5,492 nucleotides of DNA from an uncultured Clostridia bacterium (GTDB lineage: Bacteria > Bacillota > Clostridia > Christensenellales > Aristaeellaceae): positions 1 through 5,492 of the forward strand of contig CAMJXZ010000236.1 in assembly GCA_946409855.1 (NCBI GenBank). Direction: 5' to 3'. The notes under the pieces are model-generated. The model was given only the letters and a program-made list of their open reading frames with translations. It did not search any database and had not been told where the DNA came from. The position numbers and the translations under genes were made by a program. Shown in pieces: positions 1 through 5,492 of this stretch; the stretch's first letter is position 1; the number at the start of each line of letters is the position of its first letter.

Positions 1-75
1 CTTCCCCGCTGGGGGTCCGCGGCGCCCGGAAAACAGCACAGTGTGCTGTTTTCAGCGAGAACGGGACGGCAGACC
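1..75 (+). repeat. Palindromic repeat element, copy 1
   Basis: This is the first of two ungapped copies set exactly 81 bases apart; I count about 65 of 75 identical positions by hand. It may begin before the window. Its core is a perfect inverted repeat with 12-base arms, GAAAACAGCACA (29-40) and TGTGCTGTTTTC (42-53), around a single G at 41. The right arm can instead pair with the next bases: 46-53 with 57-64 gives an 8-pair stem with two G-T wobbles and loop AGC. The T-rich end of the right arm could make it a weak terminator for an upstream gene, but only four Ts follow the G+C-rich part. The repeat resembles intergenic elements of gut Clostridia; I cannot name a family. Confidence 0.85.
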
Positions 76-81
76 AAAAGC

Positions 82-156
82 CTTCCCCCATGGGGGTCCG
101 CAGCGCCCGGAAAACAGGCCAGTGGCCTGTTTTCAGCGAGGACGGGCCGGCAGGCC
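82..156 (+). repeat. Palindromic repeat element, copy 2
   Basis: Second copy, aligned without gaps to copy 1. It opens with the perfect 12-base palindrome CCCCCATGGGGG (85-96), which is degenerate in copy 1. Its core inverted repeat is GAAAACAGGCCA (110-121) and TGGCCTGTTTTC (123-134) around G122. Two base pairs differ from copy 1, and both sides have changed: C37-G45 became G118-C126, and A38-T44 became C119-G125. Pairing is therefore kept while sequence changes. The alternative stem is also available here (126-134 with 138-146, three G-T wobbles, loop AGC). Confidence 0.87.
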
Positions 157-164
157 CCGGTGGT

Positions 165-183
165 GTCGCGCCGAAGGCGTGAC
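165..183. repeat. GAA-loop hairpin in a GACGGATGAGG-type repeat
   Basis: GTCGCGCC (165-172) pairs with GGCGTGAC (176-183) through eight pairs, one of them G-T, around a GAA loop. It is flanked on the right by GGATGAGG (184-191). From memory, strings like this one, together with AAAAGCCTTCCCCC (as at 76-89), recur as the two ends of short palindromic intergenic elements in gut Clostridia. On that reading bases 76-192 are one such element with the copy 2 hairpin module inside it. The hairpin is directly visible; the family assignment is inference. Confidence 0.55.
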
Positions 184-212
184 GGATGAGGTTTTCCCCT
201 GAATCCGCCGGC

Positions 213-235
213 CCTGTCTTCAGTGAAGACAGGCC
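213..235 (+). repeat. Partial third copy of the repeat, perfect hairpin
   Basis: This stretch aligns without gaps to 126-148 of copy 2, at 19 of 23 positions by hand count, but lacks the left arm GAAAACAG. It forms a perfect inverted repeat CCTGTCTTCA (213-222), G, TGAAGACAGG (224-233). This corresponds to the alternative stem of copies 1 and 2, whose wobble pairs are here Watson-Crick pairs. An overlapping small stem, CAGGCC (230-235) with GGCCTG (239-244), competes with it. Confidence 0.7.
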
Positions 236-277
236 CCTGGCCTGCTGACCGAGCCTTCAGGCCCACCCCAAACCGCC

Positions 278-299
278 CCGGAAAATATGGTTTTTCCGG
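278..299 (+). promoter_or_regulatory. Hairpin 20 bases upstream of the rseP ribosome binding site
   Basis: CCGGAAAA (278-285) and TTTTCCGG (292-299) form a perfect 8-pair stem with loop TATGGT. There is no run of Ts after it, and the A-T pairs are next to the loop, so it is not a standard intrinsic terminator. Its place just before the rseP ribosome binding site makes a role in mRNA processing, stability or translation possible. That role is inference. Confidence 0.45.
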
Positions 300-318
300 C
301 ATTGACGATTGTACTTTT

Positions 319-327
319 AAGAGGAAA
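319..327 (+). promoter_or_regulatory. Ribosome binding site of rseP
   Basis: AAGAGGAAA contains a GAGG core at 321-324, six bases before the ATG at 331. It fixes the rseP start. The reading frame is open further upstream to a GTG at 223, but that extension crosses the repeat hairpins and would place a polar stretch ahead of the first membrane segment. Confidence 0.85.
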
Positions 328-330
328 CGG

Positions 331-1431
331 ATGATTATCATTTACGTACTGCTGGCGCTGCTCATGCTGGGCATCCTGATCACCGTGCATGAGTGGGGCC
401 ATTTCATGGCGGCCCGGCTGACCGGGATTCCCGTAAGGGAGTTTTCCATCGGCTTTGGGCCGCTGATCAAAACCTGGAAGAGCAAAAAGCACGAGACGGT
501 CTTTTCCGTCCGCGCGATCCCCGCGGGCGGCTACTGCGCCTTTTACGGGGAGAACAGCCCGGACGAAAAGGAGGACGAGGATCCCCGCGCGATGCGGCGG
601 TTCCCGGTGTGGCGCCGGCTGATCACCGTGCTCATGGGGCCGGTGATGAATTTCGTGCTGGCCTTCGTGGTCGCCTTCGGCTTTTACTGGTTCTCCGGCA
701 TCCAGCAGGTGGAGTACGGCTACGTGGAGATCACGGGCGTCACCGCCGGCTCCCCGGCGGACGCGGCGGGCCTGCAGGCCGGCGATCAGATCCTGTCCGT
801 GAACGGGCAGGACGCCGGCGGCGTGAGCACCGACGGCTCCACCTATCGTATGATCGAGCTGACCAACGAATACAAAGAAGGGGACCCGCCCCTGACCATC
901 CGGGTCCGTCGGGGGGAAGAGGAGCGGACCTGCGAGGTCGCCCCGCTCTATTCGGAGAAGGAAGGCCGGATGCTGATGGGCATCGGCATCCAGGGGACCA
1001 TTCTGTCCGAGCAGGTGATCCGGCTGACGCTGCCCCAGGCCGCGGGCTACGCCTTTGACCTGTGCGTGCGCGAGGGCAAGGCCATCGTGGAGGCGCTGTA
1101 CAACCTGGTCTGCACCGGGGAAAACCTGGACCAGATGTCGGGCACCGTCGGCGTGATCAAGATCGTGGCGGAGACCACCCGGGATTACCAGCTGGAGGGC
1201 TGGCTGTCCCTGCTGATCATGATCTCGGTCAACCTGGGGCTGGTCAATCTCCTGCCCATCCCCGGGCTGGACGGCAGCCAGGTGATCCTGCTCCTGATCG
1301 AGGCGGTCCGCAGGAAGCCCCTGCCCCGCAAGGTGGAAAGCTACATCACCATGACGGGCTTCGTGCTGCTGATCCTTCTGTTTATTGTGCTGACGTTCCA
1401 TGATATCTCCAATATGATCCGGGGGGCCTGA
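331..1431 (+). CDS. rseP: RseP/RasP-type site-2 intramembrane zinc metalloprotease
   Basis: A 366-residue membrane protease of the M50 (S2P) family, which cuts transmembrane segments of substrates such as anti-sigma factors and leftover signal peptides after a first cut by another protease. Membrane segment 1 (about 2-19) runs into the zinc motif HEWGH (H20, E21, H24). A GGY loop follows at 66-68, and a second membrane segment (about 98-121) carries GPVMN (103-107). One PDZ domain spans about 128-206, with SPADAAGLQAGD at 141-152. Segment 3 (about 291-310) leads to NLLPIPGLDG (306-315), whose D314 is the third zinc ligand, and segment 4 is at about 341-356. A single PDZ fits Gram-positive RasP; E. 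coli RseP has two. The usual LDGG appears here as LDGS. The start is supported by a ribosome binding site six bases upstream and by the conserved membrane start. The stop codon directly abuts the next gene, which suggests cotranscription. Substrates cannot be told from the sequence. Confidence 0.96.
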   Translation: MIIIYVLLALLMLGILITVHEWGHFMAARLTGIPVREFSIGFGPLIKTWKSKKHETVFSVRAIPAGGYCAFYGENSPDEKEDEDPRAMRRFPVWRRLITVLMGPVMNFVLAFVVAFGFYWFSGIQQVEYGYVEITGVTAGSPADAAGLQAGDQILSVNGQDAGGVSTDGSTYRMIELTNEYKEGDPPLTIRVRRGEEERTCEVAPLYSEKEGRMLMGIGIQGTILSEQVIRLTLPQAAGYAFDLCVREGKAIVEALYNLVCTGENLDQMSGTVGVIKIVAETTRDYQLEGWLSLLIMISVNLGLVNLLPIPGLDGSQVILLLIEAVRRKPLPRKVESYITMTGFVLLILLFIVLTFHDISNMIRGA

Positions 1432-2538
1432 ATGAAAAAAGCGGTTTTTGCGGGCTCGCTTCAAATCGGCGGCGGCGCGCCGGTTTCCGTCCAGTCCATG
1501 ACCAATACCCGCACCGAGGACGCGGAAGCGACCTTATCGCAGATCCGGCGGCTGGCCGACGCCGGCGCCCAGCTGGTGCGGGTGTCGGTGTACAATGAGG
1601 ACTGCGTCCGGGCCGTGCGGACCCTGGTGGACCAGAGTCCCGTGCCCCTGTGCGCGGACATCCATTTTGATCACCGCCTGGCCGTCGGGGCGCTGGAAAA
1701 CGGCATCCACAAGCTGCGGATCAACCCCGGCAACATCGGCGGGGAGGAAAAGGTCCGTCTGGTGGCGGACTGCCTCAAGCGCCACCATGTGCCCGTCCGC
1801 ATCGGGGTCAACGCCGGGTCGCTGGAAAAGGATATTCTGAGAAGGTACGGCGGCCCCACCCCGGAGGCCCTGTGCGAAAGCGCCCTTTCCCACGCAAGGC
1901 TCCTGGAAAAGAACGGGTTTGACGACCTGGTGATCTCCCTCAAGTGCAGCGACGTGCGCACCTGCGTGGCGGCCTGCCAAATGCTGGACAGAATGTGCGT
2001 CTACCCCCAGCACATCGGCATGACGGAGGCCGGCCTGCCCGGCCGCGGCACCGTCAAGTCCGCCATCGGGATCGGGGCGCTGCTGCTTGCCGGCATCGGC
2101 GATACCGTCCGCGTCTCTCTGACGGGGGACCCGGTGAACGAGGTATACGCCGCCCTGGATATCCTCAAAGCGCTCAACCTCCGGGGCGGGATCCGCTTTA
2201 CCTCCTGCCCGACCTGCGGCCGGACCAGGATCGATGTGGAAAAGATCGCCCGGCGGCTGGAACAGGAGTTCGGGCATCTGGACCGGGATCTTTCCGTGGC
2301 CGTCATGGGCTGCGTGGTCAACGGCCCCGGGGAAGCCCGGGACAAGGACATCGCCCTGTGCGGCGGCGACGGGGTCGGCGCCCTGTACCGCAAAGGGGTG
2401 TTCGTGCGCAGGCTTCAGGGCGACCTGGAAGAAGAAATGATCAGGGCAGTAAGGGAAGAACTGACACATGACCAAGACGGAAGTACTGGAACAGATTGTC
2501 CGCAGAGCCCCCAGGCTCCGGGACCGTCTGACGCTTGA
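1432..2538 (+). CDS. ispG: 4-hydroxy-3-methylbut-2-enyl diphosphate synthase (flavodoxin), IspG
   Basis: A cytoplasmic enzyme of the MEP isoprenoid pathway. It reductively opens methylerythritol cyclodiphosphate to HMBPP using a [4Fe-4S] cluster and electrons from flavodoxin or ferredoxin. The N-terminal barrel shows VQSMTNT (20-26), ADIHFD (75-80), LRINPGNIG (95-103) and IGVNAGSLE (124-132). The C-terminal cluster domain shows SCPTCG (C259, C262) and GCVVNGPGE (C294, E301), which is the full three-Cys plus Glu ligand set. This is the two-domain bacterial form. The ATG follows the rseP stop with no gap; the only ribosome-binding-like sequence is a G run at 1421-1426, so translational coupling to rseP is likely. 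Oddity: the family usually ends soon after the helix ending near residue 344. Here about 24 extra residues rich in Asp, Pro, Ser and Gln follow, encoded over the first codons of polC. The tail resembles no part of IspG and probably arose by loss of an earlier stop. Confidence 0.96.
   Translation: MKKAVFAGSLQIGGGAPVSVQSMTNTRTEDAEATLSQIRRLADAGAQLVRVSVYNEDCVRAVRTLVDQSPVPLCADIHFDHRLAVGALENGIHKLRINPGNIGGEEKVRLVADCLKRHHVPVRIGVNAGSLEKDILRRYGGPTPEALCESALSHARLLEKNGFDDLVISLKCSDVRTCVAACQMLDRMCVYPQHIGMTEAGLPGRGTVKSAIGIGALLLAGIGDTVRVSLTGDPVNEVYAALDILKALNLRGGIRFTSCPTCGRTRIDVEKIARRLEQEFGHLDRDLSVAVMGCVVNGPGEARDKDIALCGGDGVGALYRKGVFVRRLQGDLEEEMIRAVREELTHDQDGSTGTDCPQSPQAPGPSDA
2452..2467 (+). promoter_or_regulatory. 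Ribosome binding site and start-fixing stop upstream of polC
   Basis: AGGGA at 2452-2456, inside ispG, lies 11 bases before the polC ATG at 2468, a slightly long but usable spacing. In the polC frame a TGA at 2462-2464 lies only two codons ahead of the ATG. Translation of polC therefore cannot begin further upstream, and 2468 is the first possible start. Confidence 0.65.
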
Positions 2539-5492
2539 CAGGATTTATTTCAGCCGCGCGGACAACCACGCGGTTTTCAGCTTTGAATCCCTGGAACTGA
2601 TCGGTCAGGAGGAGTTCCGGCTGATCAAGGACGTGCTGTTCGGCTGTTTTCCGGATATGCGGGTATCCGTCCGCGTAGCCTCCCCGGCGCTGGGCGAGGC
2701 TTTTTTGCGTGACCCGGCCCCCTATCAGGAACCGGTGCTGGATTTCCTGTGCCGGCGTTACCCGAACGCCTCCGCCTGGCGCAGGTATCTGCAGCTGGCC
2801 AGCCGCGGCGGCCATATCGACCTGGAGACGCCGGACACCTTTTCCGCCGGGTTCTTAAGCCGGGGTGAGATCAAGAAGGACATCGCCCAGGCGATACGGG
2901 ACATTTTCCGGGTGGACGCCGAAGTGACGGTCAGCGTCCGCGGGGACGCGGAAACGCTGCTGGCCCGGGAGAGGGAGGAGCGCGCCAAGGAAGACCTGCT
3001 CCTGAGCGCCCCAACCCCGCAGGCGCCCGAAAAGCCCGGGAAGGAACAGAAGCGCGCCCTGCAGATCCGCGGCCGGGAAATCGCCACCGAGCCCATGCCC
3101 ATCGTGGACATCACTGAGGAAAGCGGCCGCGTCACCATCCGGGGCAAGGTGCTGAACATCGAGACCCGGGAATCCCGGGACGGGCGGATGATGATCCTCA
3201 ACTTCGCGGTGACGGACCTGACCAGCTCGATCCGCTGCATCGCGTTCCTGCGCTACCGGGCGGGAGACCGCCGGGGCGCGCCCCAGGACGAGGACAACCC
3301 CATCGCCCCGGAGGAAAAGGAAGAGGCCCGGAACATCGCTGCCCAGATCACGCCGGGCATGGGCATCCTGGTGCGGGGCAAGGCCCAGTACGACAATTTC
3401 CACAAGGAAATCACCGTCATGGCCGACGACATCTCCCACGCGGACCTGCCCCAGCGGATGGACACGGCGGAGGAAAAGCGGGTGGAGCTGCACCTGCACA
3501 CCAACATGAGCACCATGGACGCCATTTCCCCGGTGCAGGAGCTCATGAAGCGCGCCGCCAAATGGGGCCACAAGGCCATTGCGGTGACGGACCACGGGGT
3601 GGTCCAGTCCTATCCGGACGCCTTCGTCGCCGCCAAGAAAAACAACATCAAGCTGATCCCCGGGGTGGAGGCCTACCTGACGGACGACGCGGACATCGTG
3701 GAGAACCCGGACGACACCGACGTGGACGACACGATCGTCGTGCTGGACTTTGAGACCACGGGCCTGAACACCCGGAAGGACCGCATGATCGAGTTCGGCG
3801 GGGTCAAGCTGTCCCACGGGCAGATCGTGGATTCGCTGGACATCCTGATCGATCCTGGCTTCCCGCTTCCTGCCGTGATCACGGAAGTGACGCACATCAC
3901 CGACCAGATGCTGGCCGGCCAGCCCACCGCCAAAGAGGCGCTGCCGCGCATCATGAAGTTCATCGGCGATCATCCCATCGCCGCCCACAACGCCGGGTTC
4001 GACAGCGCCATCCTGATGAACGAGCTCAAACGCCAGGGGCAGACGCATGCCTGCCCCATCCTGGACACCCTGGCCATGGCCCGCAAGCTCTATCCGGGCC
4101 TGAACAACCACCGCCTGGGCACGGTCTGCAAGAAGCTGGGGGTCTCCCTGAAGGACGCCCACCGGGCGGTCAACGACGCCACCGCCACGGCCCAGGCGCT
4201 GAGCCGCATGCTGGACGAGGCCAAGAAAAAGGGCGCCCGCACCCTGCGGGACCTGAACGACATTTCCCACGAGGCTATCCTGGGGGCCGCCACCCACATC
4301 GTGCTGCTGGCCGCCACCCAGAAGGGCGTGGAGAACATCAACCATATCGTCTCCGAATCCCACCTGAATTACTTCAAGCGCCGCCCCCATGTCCCCCGGG
4401 CGCTTCTGCAGAAATACCGGGAAGGCCTCATCGTGGGCTCCGCCTGCATCGAAGGGGAGCTGATGAAGGCCGTTTCCGAGGGGATGAGCGACGAAAGGCT
4501 CAAAAAGATTGCCCGGTTCTACGATTACCTGGAGATCCAGCCCATCGCCAACAACGCCTTCATGATCCGGGAAGGCCGGGCGGAGGACGAGGAGACCCTG
4601 CGGGACTGGAACCGCAAGGTGGTCTGGCTGGGCGAAAAGCTGGGCATCCCGGTCTGCGCCACCGGGGACGTGCATTTCATGGACCCGGAGGACGCCATCT
4701 TCCGCACCATCATCCAGAACGCCCAGGGCTTCAAGGACTGCGACACCCAGCCGCCCCTGTACCTGAAGACCACCGACGAGATGCTGGAGGAGTTTTCCTA
4801 CCTGGGCAAAGAAAAGGCCCGGGAGGTTGTCATCACCAACCCCAACCGCATCGCGGACAAAGTGGAACAGCTGTTCTGGCACATCCCGCACCCGGAGGGG
4901 AAGGAGACCTTCTCCCCCTTCTGGGAGGACGCCGCCAGGGACATCGAGACCATGAGCTGGAAGACGGCCCACGAGATGTACGGGGACGAGCTGCCGGACA
5001 TCATCGACAAGCGGCTCAAAAAAGAGCTGAACTCCATCATCGGCTACGGCTATGCCACCCTGTATTCCATCGCCAACAAGCTGGTGCAGAAGTCCCTCCG
5101 GGACGGCTACCTGGTGGGCAGCCGGGGCAGCGTCGGCTCCTCCTTTGTCGCCTGCATGAGCGGCATCACCGAGGTCAACGCCCTGCCGCCCCACTACCGC
5201 TGCGCCAAGTGCCGCAAGGGGTACTTCGATATCCCCAAGGGGTACACCGTGGGGGTCGACCTGCCGGACAAGAACTGCCCGGTGTGCGGGGAGCCCATGC
5301 GCAAGGAGGGCTTCGACATTCCCTTCGAGGTGTTCCTTGGGTTCAAGGGGGACAAGGTGCCGGACATCGACCTGAATTTTTCCGGCGAGTACCAGCCCCG
5401 GGCCCACGCCTACATCGAAGAGCTGTTCGGCAAGGGGTCCGTTTTCCGCGCCGGCACCATCGGCACCCTGGCGGAGAAAACGGCCTACGGCT
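2468..5492 (+). CDS. polC: DNA polymerase III PolC-type alpha subunit, 3' end cut by window edge
   Basis: The replicative polymerase of low-G+C Gram-positive lineages, with built-in proofreading. About 1008 residues are visible of the ~1450 usual for the family; the frame is open to the edge. Order of domains: a variable N-terminal region (1 to ~210), an OB-fold (about 215-330, starting RVTIRGKV at 221), and a PHP domain split by the exonuclease. PHP part one has VELHLHT (H342, H344), TDHG (D375, H376) and GVEAY (E401). The DEDDh exonuclease is complete: D427 and E429 in DFETTG, D512 in HNAGFD, and H565 and D570. PHP part two has GSAC (C660) and TGDVH (D734, H736). The polymerase core shows GYLVGSRGSVGSS (880-892), a zinc site of two CxxC pairs (C912, C915, C937, C940) and PDIDLNFSG with catalytic D966 and D968. 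The third catalytic Asp, the HhH region and the clamp-binding tail lie beyond the window. It overlaps ispG by 71 bases in another frame. The ATG start is fixed by an in-frame stop two codons upstream. Confidence 0.97.
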   Translation, partial: MTKTEVLEQIVRRAPRLRDRLTLDRIYFSRADNHAVFSFESLELIGQEEFRLIKDVLFGCFPDMRVSVRVASPALGEAFLRDPAPYQEPVLDFLCRRYPNASAWRRYLQLASRGGHIDLETPDTFSAGFLSRGEIKKDIAQAIRDIFRVDAEVTVSVRGDAETLLAREREERAKEDLLLSAPTPQAPEKPGKEQKRALQIRGREIATEPMPIVDITEESGRVTIRGKVLNIETRESRDGRMMILNFAVTDLTSSIRCIAFLRYRAGDRRGAPQDEDNPIAPEEKEEARNIAAQITPGMGILVRGKAQYDNFHKEITVMADDISHADLPQRMDTAEEKRVELHLHTNMSTMDAISPVQELMKRAAKWGHKAIAVTDHGVVQSYPDAFVAAKKNNIKLIPGVEAYLTDDADIVENPDDTDVDDTIVVLDFETTGLNTRKDRMIEFGGVKLSHGQIVDSLDILIDPGFPLPAVITEVTHITDQMLAGQPTAKEALPRIMKFIGDHPIAAHNAGFDSAILMNELKRQGQTHACPILDTLAMARKLYPGLNNHRLGTVCKKLGVSLKDAHRAVNDATATAQALSRMLDEAKKKGARTLRDLNDISHEAILGAATHIVLLAATQKGVENINHIVSESHLNYFKRRPHVPRALLQKYREGLIVGSACIEGELMKAVSEGMSDERLKKIARFYDYLEIQPIANNAFMIREGRAEDEETLRDWNRKVVWLGEKLGIPVCATGDVHFMDPEDAIFRTIIQNAQGFKDCDTQPPLYLKTTDEMLEEFSYLGKEKAREVVITNPNRIADKVEQLFWHIPHPEGKETFSPFWEDAARDIETMSWKTAHEMYGDELPDIIDKRLKKELNSIIGYGYATLYSIANKLVQKSLRDGYLVGSRGSVGSSFVACMSGITEVNALPPHYRCAKCRKGYFDIPKGYTVGVDLPDKNCPVCGEPMRKEGFDIPFEVFLGFKGDKVPDIDLNFSGEYQPRAHAYIEELFGKGSVFRAGTIGTLAEKTAYG

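Larger units (their letters stand above)
1..330. other. Gene-free, repeat-rich leader region upstream of rseP
   Basis: No recognisable gene lies here. The stretch is G+C-rich and made largely of short palindromic repeats, listed separately: two copies of a 75-base element, a partial third copy, a GAA-loop hairpin and a hairpin close to the rseP ribosome binding site. All three forward frames stay open for the first ~180 bases, as expected for G+C-rich repeats, and none gives a protein I recognise. In related Clostridia dxr often sits directly upstream of rseP. Here its end, if present, lies left of the window or at most in the extreme left part. I found no convincing promoter. Confidence 0.75.

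Noticed and set aside
29..53. Intrinsic terminator of an upstream gene
   Set aside because: The hairpin has T4 at its 3' side, but these Ts pair within the stem and are followed by CAGCG. A weak terminator role remains possible but is not supported enough to call; the same holds for 110-134.
1..156. CRISPR array
   Set aside because: Only two copies, with almost no spacer between them (six bases), differences spread along the units, and no cas genes.
302..307. TTGACG as a -35 promoter element
   Set aside because: A 17-base spacer would put the -10 at about 325, on the ribosome binding site, where no TATAAT-like sequence exists.
223..330. Upstream GTG start at 223 for rseP
   Set aside because: It would add 36 polar residues before the membrane segment, has no ribosome binding site, and begins within a repeat hairpin. 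The ATG at 331 has a well-placed site.
393..1058. Open frame on the plus strand inside rseP
   Set aside because: Arg/Gly/Pro-rich out-of-frame translation of rseP with no domain; a typical high-G+C shadow.
220..1464. 414-codon open frame on the minus strand, antisense to rseP
   Set aside because: Shadow of rseP; it lacks recognisable motifs and extends into the repeat region. The same applies to the 313-codon minus-strand frame at 1534-2475 within ispG.
2855..5407. 850-codon open frame on the minus strand, antisense to polC
   Set aside because: It mirrors the polC frame in G+C-rich sequence with C/G third positions, where antisense stops are rare. Its translation is His/Val/Gly/Asp-rich without any domain, while the + strand carries complete PolC motifs.

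Overview
The window is a G+C-rich bacterial core-gene segment. Three genes lie on the + strand in the order rseP (site-2 intramembrane protease), ispG (MEP-pathway iron-sulfur enzyme) and polC (Gram-positive replicative DNA polymerase, cut by the right edge). A PolC-type polymerase points to the Firmicutes. The rseP-ispG-polC order is one I know from Clostridia, where dxr often precedes rseP. Strong C/G preference at third codon positions, together with the style of the intergenic repeats, suggests a G+C-rich gut clostridium (Oscillospiraceae-like). That placement is inference.

Layout: bases 1-330 hold no gene I can support and are full of short inverted and direct repeats. Two 75-base copies of one element lie exactly 81 bases apart (1-75 and 82-156). 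A partial third copy (213-235) and two further hairpins (165-183 and 278-299) follow. rseP starts at 331 behind a good ribosome binding site. ispG starts on the base after the rseP stop codon. polC starts inside the 3' end of ispG with a 71-base overlap and runs off the window at about residue 1008 of an expected ~1450. No terminator-like structure lies between the genes, so they look like one transcription unit.

How the genes relate: RseP is a membrane protease of regulated intramembrane proteolysis. IspG makes HMBPP for isoprenoids, including the undecaprenyl carrier used in wall synthesis. PolC copies the chromosome. They share an operon of housekeeping functions rather than one pathway. 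All catalytic motifs expected in the visible parts are present.

I see no new defence, mobile or biosynthetic system. The most interesting item is the leader region. Its repeat copies carry paired, compensating base changes in two overlapping and mutually exclusive hairpins, so the fold looks maintained. The second item is the ispG/polC junction, where IspG has gained a tail encoded by the first codons of polC read in another frame.
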